Shown: piece by piece, positions 21,857 through 34,200 of the stretch
Layout of the letters: each line of letters begins with the position of its first letter
Position numbering within the stretch: the first letter of the stretch is position 1
From: Persicaria tinctoria
Lineage: Eukaryota > Streptophyta > Magnoliopsida > Caryophyllales > Polygonaceae
Reading direction: 5' to 3'
Length of the DNA stretch: 64,000 nt
Assembly (NCBI GenBank): GCA_037127255.1
Contig: JBANSL010000006.1
Coordinates: 87,096,107 to 87,160,106 of the forward strand
The notes under the pieces: model-generated
Database searches by the model: none
Told to the model about the DNA's origin: nothing
What the model saw: the letters and a program-made list of their open reading frames with translations, nothing else
Position numbers and translations under genes: made by a program

Positions 21857-24800
21857 CTACGAAAGTGCATCCTTGTCAAGCATCCCAATCTCTCGTCTAA
21901 TGAAGGTGAACCTGTCCTCTGCAAAAGGCTTAGTAAAAATGTCAGCGCATTGATAATCAGTAGAAATAAAAGATATGGACACATCACCTTTTTCAACATG
22001 ATCTCTAATGAAATGATGTCTTACATCAATATGCTTGGTCCTTGAATGCTGAACAGGATTCTTAGTGATGGATATGGCACTTGTATTGTCACACTTAATT
22101 AGGATACCCTTGAGATTGATGCCAAGATCTCGCATTTGTTGAGCTATCCAAAGGATTTGGGAGCAACATGCTCCAGCTGCAATGTATTCGACTTCTGCAG
22201 TGGATAGAGCGACTGAATTTTGCTTCTTTGAGTGCCAACTGATCAAGGATGCTCCTAAGAATTGGCAACATCCTGATGTGCTCTTTCTATCCACCTTGTA
22301 GCCTGCAAAATCTGCATCAGAATATCCAATTAAAGTGAAATCCTTTTGCTTTGGGTACCATAGTCCAAGTTCCTTAGTGCCATTGAGATATCGAAAGATC
22401 CTCTTCACAGCCACGAGGTGAGATTCTTTGGGATCAGCTTGAAACCTAGCACACATGCAAACACTAAACATAATGTCAGGTCTACTAGCCGTGAGATATA
22501 ATAAAGATCCAATCATTCCTCGATACTCCTTTTGATTGACACTTGTTCCAGTCTTGTCTTGATCTAGAGACAATGTTGAGCTCATGGGAGTCTTGGCTGC
22601 TTTGAATTGATCCATCTTGAACTTCTTCAAGAGATCCTTAGTGTACTTGCTTTGGTTGACGAAGATCCCTTTCTTGGATTGATGAACTTGTAACCCCAAA
22701 AAGAAGTTTAGTTCACCCATTAAGCTCATCTCAAATTCACTACACATAATGTCAGAAAATTCCTTGCACAAAGATGTGTTAGTAGCACCAAATAATATAT
22801 CATCAACATAAATTTGAATAACCAAAATGTCCTTTCATTTGGTTTTGATAAAAAGAGTGTTGTCGATCAACCCTCTTTTAAAATCATTTTCTAAAAGATA
22901 TTTTGACAAGCGCTCGTACCAAGCTCTTGGGGCTTGTTTCAAACCATAAAGCGCCTTGTCAAGTTTGTAAACATGATTGGGAAATTCTGAGCTTTCAAAA
23001 CCTGAGGGTTGAGCAACATAAACTTCTTCTTCTAAAAAACCATTAAGAAAAGCACATTTGACATCCATTTGATATAACTTTATGCTCATGAAAGATGCAA
23101 ATGCTAACAAAATGCGAATGGCTTCAAGCCTGGCTACGGGAGCAAAGGTCTCCTCGTAGTCAATACCTTCCTCTTGATTATAGCCTTGAGCAACAAGCCG
23201 TGCCTTGTTCCTCACAATCTTGCCATTCTCATCTAGCTTGTTTCGAAACACCCATCGAGTGCCAATGACTGATTGATGCTTTGGTCTAGGCTTCAAAGTC
23301 CAGACTTTGTTCCTCTCAAATTCATTAAGTTCACTTTGCATAGCTATAATCCAGTCTGGCTCTTGAAGTGCCTCATTTACCTTCTTTGGCTCAATAAGAG
23401 AAACAAACGCGTTAAAAGCACAAAGATCTTTAAGTTTAGAACGAGTTTGAACACTAGAAGTAGGGTCAGAAATGATATCCTTTAATGAGTGTGATGAGGA
23501 GTATTTGAATTTCCTTTTGCTAGTCTCAGCTCCTTGATTCGTCACACCTTCAGGATTGATTTGTGGTTCATATGACTCCGTGGTCCTGTTAGGTTCAGTT
23601 ACAGCAGTTTCTGACATCTCAACACTGTTGGATTGGACACAAAGGGCTTTGGACGCATCTTCAACACCTTGGGCCAATTCTTCAGTGTTAAGAATCGGTT
23701 CCTGCATGTTCCTCTTCTCTGTGTTCTTGGTAACATCACCTTCCTCGTTCTCTTCATGGATATTAAGATCTATATCTGCAACACTTTCACTCAAAGCACC
23801 ATCATTGCATTCATCAAAAGTAACATGTATACTTTCTTCAACAACCTGGGTCCTTTTATTAAAGATTCTATAAGCTTTGCTACTCGTGGAATAGCCAAGA
23901 AATATACCTTCATCACTACGCGCATCAAATTTCCCAAGGTTATCTTTTCCATTATTATGAACAAAACAAGTACAGCCAAAGGGTTTAAAATAAGATATAA
24001 GTGGTTTGCGGCCTTTGAAAAGCTCATAAGGAGTTTTCTTTAAGATGGAACGAATAAGACAACGATTTAAAATGTAGTTAGCTGTGTTAACAGCTTCAGC
24101 CCAATAGGTTTTAGCTAATGCATTTTCTAAAAGCATAGTCCTGGCCATATCCTCTAAGGTGCGGTTCTTGCGTTCCACAACCCCGTTTTGTTGAGGTGTC
24201 TTGGGAGCAGAAAAGTTATGGGAGATGCCATATTTAGCACAAAACAAATCAAATTGAAGTTGATCAAACTCCCTACCATGATCACTCCGAATAGACACTA
24301 TGGGCTCATTTCTTAAAGTTTGCAACTCCTTACAAAGTTTTGAAAACTCAAATAAGGCCTTTGATTTTTCATTCAAAAATGCAACCCAAGTATATCTTGA
24401 AAAATCATCGACAACAACTAGCATGTACTTTTTACCATTGGGAGATTTGACTCGCATAGGACCACATAAATCCATATGTAAAAGTTCAAGGGGTCTAGAA
24501 GAACTTACAACCTTTTTGGGTTTGAAGGAGCTACGTGTTTGTTTACCTCGTGAGCAAGCATTGCACATGTCAATACCTTTGAAGTCCATCTCAGGTAGCC
24601 CTCTTACAAGCCCTTTGGACACAAGCTTCTGTAGTGTATGTGGACTCACATGACCGAGTCTCTTGTGCCAAAGCTTTGGATCGTCCGTCAAGGCCTTTAA
24701 ACAGGTTAAGCTTCCTTGTGCCACTTGATCAGCATTTACAGCGTATATGTTGTTGTAACGGTATGCAGTCAGAATAACTTCACCTGTATCATCTCTGCAC

Positions 24801-25108
24801 ACTATACATCTTTTCTTGTTAAATCTGACATTGTTACCACTATCACATAATTGAGAAACGCTAAGCAAATTATACTTTAAACCATTAACAAGATAGACAT
24901 TTTTAATACTATGGCTGGAATCACTTCCAACACTACCAATACCAACAATGTCGCATTTCCCTTTGTCACCAAGAGTGATTGTTCCCGTGGATTGCTCCTT
25001 TAGATCATGAAAGAGAGAACTCTTCCCACTCATATGCCTCGAGCAACCACTATCAATTATCCATTTGTGTTCTTTCACCTTGGTGATCTCCTGCAAAACA
25101 AACATCAA
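21857..25108 (-). pseudogene. copia pol: protease, integrase, RT, RNaseH
   Basis: Protease [11 protein letters not shown] near residue 18; integrase HHCC zinc finger around 146-195 and D,D,E residues in [13 protein letters not shown] and V-V-E-R-K-N-R (about 210, 274, 311); RT with A-R-L-V-A-Q-G-Y and [10 protein letters not shown]; then TGA at 22835-22837, ten codons before Y-V-D-D. After the stop come RT C-terminus and RNaseH (S-D-A-D-F-A-G and S-T-A-E-V-E-Y). The only visible break in pol is that TGA. The frame starts in -1 relation to gag. Confidence 0.93.
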
Positions 25109-26904
25109 CCTTTGTGGCTAGACCAATAAGCAAATTTGGATCCATTGTTGGGGTAAACCATATTTGGTAAAATAGTGCCTTTTGGGACCCAAACTTGTGT
25201 TATCCGTTCTTTTCTCAAATGAACAGGAAATGTATTGCGAATAATATAAGGATCCTTTCTTCTATAAGGGCATGTCTCTTTTACATGTCCCTTTCTAGCA
25301 CAATGGTGACATATAGGAGAGGTTCTGCTTCCTTTAGCCTTTACAAAAGTGGTAATGTGTTGCTTCTTTAAAAACTTTGGATTGTAACCAATACCACTTT
25401 TGTTTAGAGAGCTTTGTTGCTCACCAACCATCTTATCGAGAGTGCCTTTGGATTTGGTAAAACTTATGAGGGTTGTCTGTTGGTCAAGAATCTTATTATT
25501 TAGGGAGATCTTCTCGTTCTCTAAGTCATGATGCTCATTTCTTAGAGAGGAGAGATCTTGCTTGAGTTCAGATTTCTCCGAGTCAAGCGTCTTGAATTTA
25601 ATGTCAAGACCTGAATAAGAAGCTTCAAGACCTTTGACCCTCATAGACAGATCCTCAATAGTTCTTTCCTGGTCCACAGTTCTCTTAATAAGAATGTTAG
25701 TTTGGGCAATAAGCTTCTCTTCATTGGCAATCATATTTGAAAGGAATTCCGATAATACCTCTTTTGGACTTTCCATAAGTTCTCTTATAGTAGCTTCAAG
25801 CTTTTCATCGTGGGATTCATCTTCTGAGGCCATAAGACAAATGTTGGCCTTCTCATCGTCGGAGTCAGAGTCGGAATCACTCCAAGTAGCCACCATAGCT
25901 TTCTTCTTCCATTTGTCACCTTTCTTGGGCTGGCTCTTTGTCTTTTGAGGACAGTCCTTTACAAGATGATCTGTTTCACCACATTCAAAACAAGACAACG
26001 GTTTAGTCTTCTTTTCATACTTGTTGTATTGAGGCTTACCTCAAAATTTTGAAGACTCTGATCCATCCTTGTTGTTGAATTGCTTCTTCATTTTGAGAAT
26101 TCTAGCAAGGCCTCTTGTGATAAGAGCAAAAGGATCATCCTCGTCGTCATCCTCATCTTCAGAGTCAGATCCATCCTTGGACTCATCCTTCTTAGACTTG
26201 AGTGCCAAGTTCTTGGTGCTAGCTGGAAGTTCTCCATCGTCTTCATTAAGGATCATCTCATGCGTGATCAACTTCCCAAGGAGGTCATCAAGGGGTAGAG
26301 TGGTGAGGTCCTGAGCTTCTTCTATAGCTGTTACTTTTGGACCCCATTTCTCCTTTGGAAGGCACCTCAATATCTTCCTGACTTTCTCAACGTTGGTAAA
26401 GCTCTTGCCGAGAGAGTCAAGGTTGTTGGTAATTTCTGTGAATCGTGTGAACATGGCCTTGATTGACTCATCAGACTTCATCTTAAAGAGCTCGTACTTT
26501 CGAAGGAAGATGCTGATCTTGGTGTCTTTTACTTGGCTCGTTCCTTCATAGGTGACGACCACCTTGTCCCAAATCCTTTTAGCTGACCTACAAGAGGAAA
26601 TACGGTTAAACTCATCAGTGCTAAGACCACAATAAAGTAAGTTAATAGCCCTGTAGTTTTTGGAGATGGTTTCAAGATCTGTTTGGTTGTATTCGGACTC
26701 CTTCTTTGCAATTTTGTTATCGTTTGGTCCTTCCTTCTCTGGAATCTTTGGACCATTCTCTATAATGTTCCAAATCTTTGGACCATTCTCTATGATGAAC
26801 ATCTTCATCAAAGATCTCCAGTGGACAAAGTTATTTCCTACAAAGAGTGGCGGTCTGCTTGTGGACCTTCCCTGTGCAAATCCTCCGCTTGCTTCACAAG
26901 ACAT
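25105..26904 (-). pseudogene. copia gag
   Basis: Starts at 26904 right after the primer site. The N-terminal half has the copia Gag core (W-D-K-V-V-x-T-Y-E-G-T, then S-L-G-K-x-F and I-L-R-C-L-P-K) and a short tandem duplication encoding I-I-E-N-G-P-K-I twice. TGA at 26041-26043 interrupts it; the frame resumes with two CCHC knuckles (C-F-E-C-G-x4-H-x4-C and C-H-H-C-A-x4-H-x4-C) separated by a long coiled coil. It ends at TGA 25105-25107, overlapping the pol frame by four bases. Nucleocapsid and capsid role. Confidence 0.92.
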
Positions 26905-26948
26905 GATCGAAAACTCACAAGATTGTTAGATCAAGAGCAGTGAGTAAA

Positions 26949-26960
26949 GCTCTGATACCA
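26949..26960 (-). promoter_or_regulatory. copia primer-binding site, initiator tRNA-Met
   Basis: Minus strand TGGTATCAGAGC, the classic plant initiator-Met complement, two bases inside the 5' LTR. Confidence 0.95.
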
Positions 26961-26962
26961 AT

Positions 26963-27867
26963 TGAAGGTTCGATAATATAAAACATTGTAATATAGAAAT
27001 ACTCTAGAAGGGGGGTTGAATAAAGTATGCCCGTTTTTCGCAGAAAGTCTCAAGACTTTTGGAGCTGGAACCAAAACCTTTGAGATAAACCTGAATCACA
27101 AAGTTAAACAATTCGAACCAAGTTCGGAAATAAGGTAAAGCAAGTAAGTAAAGGACACGAGTAATTGTTTACGAGGTTCAGCACAACTGGCCTACGTCCC
27201 CGCCTAGGGTTCTTCCACAACCCTAGGATTCAAAGGCTTTATTGAATGCTTAGCTTAGGATCCTAATAGCTCACCGAGAAGCCTCTCTCCTATACAATTG
27301 CAATCTAGTCAACTCACGTTCCCTTGGAGTCCTAGGCCAATCTAGAAGAGCCCCACCTCTCTCAGCTATCTAGTACAATCCTCTAACTCTCGCAAATCAA
27401 TAGCCTAGTGCAACTTCCCGAGTTATAAACTCTCGAGTAACACTTGAAATGAATATATCCTATAAGCTCACAGTGACTCTCAAAGGCTTTGAAATAAACA
27501 ACAAACTATTTGAGCGCTTTTCAGAGAGACACTTGGAAGACAGATCGCTTGAATGAATGAAGCTCGTGTTTAGCACTTGTACTTCTGTCTTCCCATTCCT
27601 TTCCTTTATATACTAGCATGGAGATAGCATGGAGCGTGTGGATCTTCATCACCAGATCTCCAACGGCTCTTTTGGAATCAGTTCGATCTTGTAATCTTCT
27701 ATATAAGGATACTTTGAAACGCCATGATCTAATTTGAACTGATCTCTTCAACATGTAAGGAAGGATGTATTTCATCAACTGTTAATACTCCAAGGCCTTT
27801 GACACAAACATCCTGTCAAAGCCTTTGGAACAACTATTCCGATTTTCATCAAGGGAGGGAGTTATCA
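26963..27867 (-). repeat. copia 5' LTR (right)
   Basis: TGAAGGTTCG...GAGTTATCA; TATATAAA at 27605-27612 (minus). Otherwise almost identical to the left LTR, indicating a recent insertion. Confidence 0.93.
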
Positions 27868-27872
27868 ACCTC

Positions 27873-28660
27873 GATGATGATATATGGTTTTTATGGCTTC
27901 AGAGTTAATAAACTTGAATCTTTAATTGAATAACGACACTTGTGGGATTCCCATAGATATTCTGGATTATGAGCTTTTGTTATAACTTGATTATTGGTTG
28001 GATGTTCAGTTTAGAGCAATCTTTGAAAAAAAACTTATATATGATTTCTATTGCATATGTCTAAACCCCTGATGAAAAGCACTGATCAATTCGGTTATAT
28101 ATTTGATGTGCGTTGATATATGTTGGGTTGATGAGTGTAAGGAGGATAAAATTCACTTGCACCGCTCGAGGAGGATTACATTCACTCGAGTGAAAAGAAT
28201 CATCAATAAACCAAGCTTGATACAAATTCACTTGACTCTAATAAAAATTGAGAAAAAAAAATACGGTTAGTAACCGATCCTGTTTGTGGAGGATAAAATT
28301 CCCGCAAGGAGGAAGAAAAGTGTTTAGAGAAACAAAGAAAGAAAGAAAAATAAAGTGATTTAATGAAACTCTGAAGTAGAAAAGGCCTAGTAATCTATGG
28401 GTGTTTATGATGATTTTTATGTGCTTAATAAATTTGATTGCTCAATACATTCTGAATGCAAGCATCCCCTGAACCTAATTGGAGTTTAAAGCAATGAGCA
28501 TGAAGGATTTGATGTGGGTCGCATAGTGTCATAACTATTTTGAGCTTTAACATAATAAATACTCCAGTAGCCATGAGAACCATACTGATGAGTGATCATT
28601 CATAGAAAGTTCTTTGAGTCTCTTGTCTTTCATTTTCAATACGTCTTTGTTTTGAGTTAG
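27873..28660 (+). other. C1 3' non-coding region
   Basis: Continuation of C1 after the copia insertion; AT-rich, no open frame, ends at the LTR-proximal hairpin. Confidence 0.6.
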
Positions 28661-28680
28661 TTTGCTTGGGGACAAGCAAA
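28661..28680 (+). other. LTR-proximal hairpin hp2 (C1)
   Basis: TTTGCTTG-GGGA-CAAGCAAA, perfect 8-bp stem, then TCTAAGCATGGGGTAATT (polypurine-like) and the LTR start TGATAGGG. Same position and layout as hp2 in A and D. Confidence 0.8.
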
Positions 28681-28700
28681 AGTCTAAGCATGGGGTAATT

Positions 28701-29874
28701 TGATAGGGTCTATTTTAGTCGTATAATTGCATATTATATTAGGACATTTTCATGCATATTATATATATTTTAGAGTTATTTAGTATTATTAGATTTTCGG
28801 AGTCTGCATGTGTTTTATATTTATTTTAGGTATTTTTGGCATTTGATGAATTATAAGAGATCGGAGTAAATTGCAAACTGATGAAATTACGGATCAAATG
28901 GATAATTGGGCTGATGTAGTGCATTGAGAGAAAGCCACGGTGTTTTCAAGTCGGCGGCTTCCACTGCTACAAAAGAGATTAAATTAGATAGATAGCTTAA
29001 TATATTTATATTAGGATATTTAAATTAGATATATTAGGGTAGGTTTATACTATATATACATACAATTCATACGGCAAAGAGGTTTGCGTATATACAGAGC
29101 CGTGTTCACGTAACCGTAGCCGACTAACTTTCCATCTATAACCCTAGTTATGTTTTGTCTTATTTTTATGGAGATCTAAACTTCTCCGTTTCGTCTATGG
29201 ATCGAAGCTTTGATTTGATAAAGTTGTGAGATTTCTATTCTTGTTCTATTCCTATTGATTCGTATTGATTCTTTTGCGAATATTGTTGATTTTTTCTAGT
29301 CCGTACAACTAGTTGAGATTATTGCTAGGATTTTGTAGATTCTTCGTAGCGAACCTTAATTAATAGTAGCAATCATGCCTTTTTAGGACTCGTAGGACTA
29401 AACTGGTGTGTAGAGAATCAATTATATGTTAAATACTGACTCGTAGCTTGGTGTTGCATATATCCTGGTTAATCTTTAATCTTAATGCTACTATTAGGTT
29501 GAATCTTGACCGTGTTAGGGTTATCTAATTAGTAAGGCTTACTAGGACTCGTAGGACTAGTAATTTATACAAGATCAGGATAGGAACAATAATAGGATGA
29601 GAAGAGAACTAGAAGAAAAATCGATGATCGATCAACAAAACTAAAGTGGATGTTTGTAGATGGAACTATTTTCTCAATTGTTATCTCTACTAACTTGTTT
29701 ACAGTTTATTTTCTCATCTTCAATCACCAAAACCCCTCTTTCCTACTAATTGGTAAATATACATTTCTTAGGAATACTTGATTCTCCGTGGGATCGACCT
29801 CTTACTTGCTTACTATACTAGTTTGGAGGTTTGAGTTATACTTTGAGAGGAACAACGACAATTTCCTCCTGTCA
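28701..29874 (+). repeat. C1 3' LTR
   Basis: TGATAGGGTC...CCTCCTGTCA, 1174 bp, with TATATATA at 29051-29058. The last 133 bp match 5182-5314. Confidence 0.85.
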
Positions 29875-30510
29875 ATTCTTGACTATGAATCGTGTGTTAA
29901 ATGCCTTTGTGAATGGAATAGCGGGGGAGACCTTCTACACATCATAGAGTCGGGATTCCAGTCCTCGTGGGATCGCCTTTGACCTCTTAAGCCTAATTAT
30001 TTCCTTCTTCGGTCTTCTTTTCCCGACCCCACTAAATGTCCTTATTGAGCTTTTCTTGCGATGTCGGTGTGATAAAGGGGAAATCGGGAGGAATAACCAC
30101 ATTTGAGGTTGTATTGGAGTACGATATTTACTTGATCCATTTGATACCCTACTCGAGTATCACACGAATATTCCACGGGAAACAAGTCATGGGGATTCTA
30201 GGAGTGAGTCAGAGTCGCCCTTGTAGATCTCTATCGGGTTATCTTAATTGCTATGTCCATGATTGCATGATTCTATATGTACTACCCCCCTAGACTTGCA
30301 GATTGATTGTTAGTGTGAATTTATGCCTACATGCCTAAATGTCCATGTTTAGCCATTACTTAGGTTCGTTTTACCTTTCATTGCCCATATCTTCCCAGCA
30401 TAATCTACTTAGTATATCGCATTGTCAAACTATTGCATGAATGTATGTGTCATATGTAGGAAACTGCATGATTGATGTTCTCTCTGTGTATAGGCCCATG
30501 GTAGTGTGAT

Positions 30511-30567
30511 CATGTCATGCTTGTTTAGGCCTCATGTCATGCTTGTTTAGGCCTCATGTCATGCTTC
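30511..30567 (+). repeat. 22-bp tandem repeat
   Basis: CATGTCATGCTTGTTTAGGC starts at 30511, 30533 and (partial) 30555. Confidence 0.85.
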
Positions 30568-31186
30568 GTTGTATTTATGTCATACCCCTAGGCATGCGCA
30601 ACCTGACTTCATTGGTTCCCCGCATCGTCACACTAATGATGGACTAATGATTGATTGAATGCAATGGTCGCAAGTTACACTCTCTCTCATGGATTAGGAT
30701 CATGATAGTGTGACCCTTAGCATGTTAGTCTCACTCTTGCAACTCCTCGTGCCCTTATGACCACTAAAACATAGCATGCTAACCTTCCTGATTCCGTGAT
30801 GTTTTCTCTTGCTAAGTTGTATCCTCTTGTATTTTCCTGAACGTATGACTTGATATTTTGTGCATGTACCGTTTAGATATTTGCATGTACCCACAACTGT
30901 CTATCATCTTATCCAAGCTTAGCTATCTTGCTTTAAGCCCATGTTATACTACGCTATATGTCTATCATGCTTCTAGATCATTATGGTGTGGCTATTTGAC
31001 TCGTTGCAAACTGCTGTGCTAATCGAATGAACGTATGTACGAATCATGAGTTAGTATCACGTTTTCGCATATACATGACACTTGAATGCTAGGGTGAATC
31101 TAGTCGAAGTACCTTGATTGTACTCATGTTCGATATATGCTGGTAGTATCCTATAGGGCTTTTGAATTCCAATATGACTCGCTGAG

Positions 31187-31223
31187 TGATAACTCGTGAT
31201 GAAGCAAGCATCACGAGTTATCA
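31187..31223. repeat. Perfect 15-bp inverted repeat, 7-base loop
   Basis: TGATAACTCGTGATG and its exact complement CATCACGAGTTATCA separated by AAGCAAG. Confidence 0.9.
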
Positions 31224-34200
31224 TTTCATGCACTTTTATGACGGTTCATTCCTAACATGATTATAATCTACCCTCCGTGATGTTCTCTTGTTCACTCTGT
31301 AAAGATATCCATGTCTTATTATGTATTGCCAGCATCATGTAGGATCACGATGTGACTTGATATATCCTTATGTTAAATACATGTCTTGGTTGTAGACTGT
31401 CAATCTATACCTGTGTACTTGCATACTTTATATTCATGAGAAGTCATACTATCTTAAGCTCATGTTTCCATTTCCGCCATATTTCCCCCTTGTCCTCATA
31501 TGGTCGCGTTACGATTGATTGACTCCTTAAATGCATTCGTGCTAGTTCTTGAATAAACATGTAACATATGCTGTATAACTGCACCTCTTATCATGATAAA
31601 CTATATCTTATATGACCCATGAATTATGACTTGTGTGTATTCATGCCCTACTTGCATTATGATTTGCTCTTTCATGGAATAGACTTCGCAGAGTCTTGTA
31701 TTCTTTCCAACATCTCTAATGTGCAATCTTTTTAACTGGTTAGGGATTGGTAGACCCATCTATAGAGTTAGTGCCTATTTTCAACGCATGTTAAGCATTA
31801 GGTGATTTTCAATGTGTGCCTATCATCTCATCACTCGATGTTGTTTCTGCATGTCCCCTGACATTCTTAATGCTTCCGCAAATGAATAATTTGGCACCTC
31901 GCATGTCCACGCACGCATCACGATATCTATAAGGCACTCGCATGATTACCTTTGCATACATAATATAGCTTACCGTCCCTTTGGAACATGATACCTTAGG
32001 AGCGTTGTCATGTTTCACACTATGATATGCCCATGACTCCTTCATCACAATCGCTTATATTCCTTCTATGACCCGTCCCACTATTATGTGGATATGCTTG
32101 ATGCATCTTATTCTTATACATCTGTGATTGTCCTGTAGTACCTTGTAAAATCTATGCCTGCAGAGATATGACTTGTACGATCGCATACTCAACTTGCATC
32201 TTATGCAACCACTCTTGTCATAGGTTGTGATACCCTTTCTATACCCTATTTGCATCATCTTGTGACTATCTAAGCATGTTAGGTATTTTATTCCAGTTAG
32301 AATAATATGCCTCCACAGAGTTGTCTCATGCTAAGTATGATTAGTGGCATGCTTAGGAGTGTTCTCATCTGAATTATTGTCTTTATCACATGATGTCCTT
32401 TCGATGCCTAATTGGATAAATTCATATTGTGGTAGGATATGTGTTAATTAGCAATTGAATGTCTCGTTGCGTGTTATACCCTACAACATGTGAGATGCAT
32501 GTATACATGGACTGTGATTTTGGTGACAAATTGTTCCTCAATGACTATCTTTGATTGCGTTTTTTCCTTAAATATATATTACTAGTATCATGAAGGACTT
32601 ACATTCCCCATAGCTTCTTGTGTGATGACATCCCACACTTACCGTATCATTATGAGACGTCATTGCTATATGATGTGATTACTGTACCGCTTTTATATGA
32701 CCTGCCCATGTGTACTTGTTACGAGTAATTTACCTTACCGGTAATGCTCTGTGCCGTTTACTAGATTTTGCATGAGCTTCATGTCACACAAATCTATTGA
32801 CGCATCCGTGTATACATGTTTCTTATACATATCAAGCTTGTTTGATATATGAAATGAAAAGTTGCTAGCTAGTCTCTTATGCCCTATGCAGAACCCGATC
32901 ATATTTTGGTTGCCCTCATCTGTTAACATCTTTCATTTAGATAGATCCATGATAGTGCCTAGTGAGGTGACAAGTTTACTCCACGATTGCTATGTGTTTT
33001 GCTTGCCGCACTCGTAACCTTATAGAGTTTCATAAGGGCATCATACTCATTCTTGGGTCGGGATCTTGTTTTTCGTCGTATCATCATCAGTTGGTCTATG
33101 TTTGGTTCCGTGAAGAGTTCGGGTTGTCTTCCTTGTATCTCCCCTATCTCCGCTAACTAAAAAAATTGCTTGTAATACATTGACGAGCGATGTCGTAGAA
33201 AAGAGCACGGTTAGCCAAATAGCACGAGAGCGACACAATGGGAGCACGATGGACCCATAAACCTCAGATCCCAGAACTGACATACTGATTCTTTGAATGA
33301 TGAACCAGTGGTGGACGTCACCTAGTTAACCTCTATTTATGAGGATGGATTTCAATACTTTGATGTTCCTATGTGACTGACCTTGTGATATGATTGGTGT
33401 TCTGTGTCGGTAAGCCTTGCCTGTTTCTTTTACTCGTGGAACGTGAACTATAGCTACTAAGATCCTGAGCTTGTGTTAAGTAATCATGATATTATGTGCC
33501 CCGTTAATATGTGACAGTATGTTATTGCGATGTGGCATGATATTACCTTTTCTCGAATTATTATTAGCATGAGGTTGTGTGGTAACTGGTCTTGCTATGT
33601 CTAGTGTGAAATCATGTTATATTCTGATATGAAATACCTAGGAATTAAGTGATAGTAGAGTGTAGAGTCCATAGTATGAGGATGCATGTTATCCTGGTAT
33701 ATTGGTATGCGATGACATGTTAAGTTAAATGTTGTCGTGATAATATTTTGTTGCTTCCTATGGTGTTAGACCTTGCTATTACCGAACCGTGGGAGCATGA
33801 TAGATTCTATGATTGGCAACATGAACTTAAATTGCCGAAACATGATTGTGTTGACATCTTTATGCATTGCTATTCCAAAATTGATTTTCATCTAGGTCAT
33901 TGGCTATGAAAATGGTGGGTATCTTGGCTTGCTGAATCTTGTTGAAATAAATTTTGTTGTGCTAACTTGCTGCCCTTCTATAATATTGATACCCATTTGT
34001 GACAAATTCTGCTATGTCGGTAGTAGTAAGAAGGAAACCATGCTGGTGTGATTTGCTAATGTTGAGGCTTGATGTGTCTGTGTGCTGCCCTTTCAAAAAT
34101 GACATTAATGCTTGATGCATTCTTATTTCGTTGACATCTAGGACGTGAAATGCTAATGTTGAGTGTTGACGTTCCAATATACTACTGTGCGGCAATGTTA

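Larger units (their letters stand above)
18320..27867 (-). mobile_element. SIRE/Maximus-like Ty1-copia element
   Basis: Complete 9.5-kb insertion with 5-bp duplications ACCTC (18315-18319, 27868-27872), LTRs of 1011 and 905 bp, an initiator tRNA-Met primer site and a polypurine tract. Order on the minus strand: gag, PR-IN-RT-RNaseH, then a third ORF before the 3' LTR. Integrase before RT makes it copia; a large coiled-coil gag and an extra 3' ORF are typical of the SIRE/Maximus lineage. At least three in-frame stops (26041, 22835, 20973) inactivate it. Confidence 0.93.
5182..29874 (+). mobile_element. Element C1: non-autonomous Athila-like LTR element, nested
   Basis: Left LTR remnant (5182-5314), tRNA-Asp primer site, broken gag-like ORF, a gene-like insert, a distal hairpin, 3' non-coding DNA, a second hairpin with polypurine tract, and a 3' LTR (28701-29874). 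The LTR ends match over 132 bp with about nine differences by eye, so it is the oldest layer. Two later insertions split it: A1 at 8915-18073 and the copia element at 18320-27867; removing them rejoins the sequence at their target duplications. No protease, RT or integrase is present, so it relied on a relative such as D. Confidence 0.7.
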
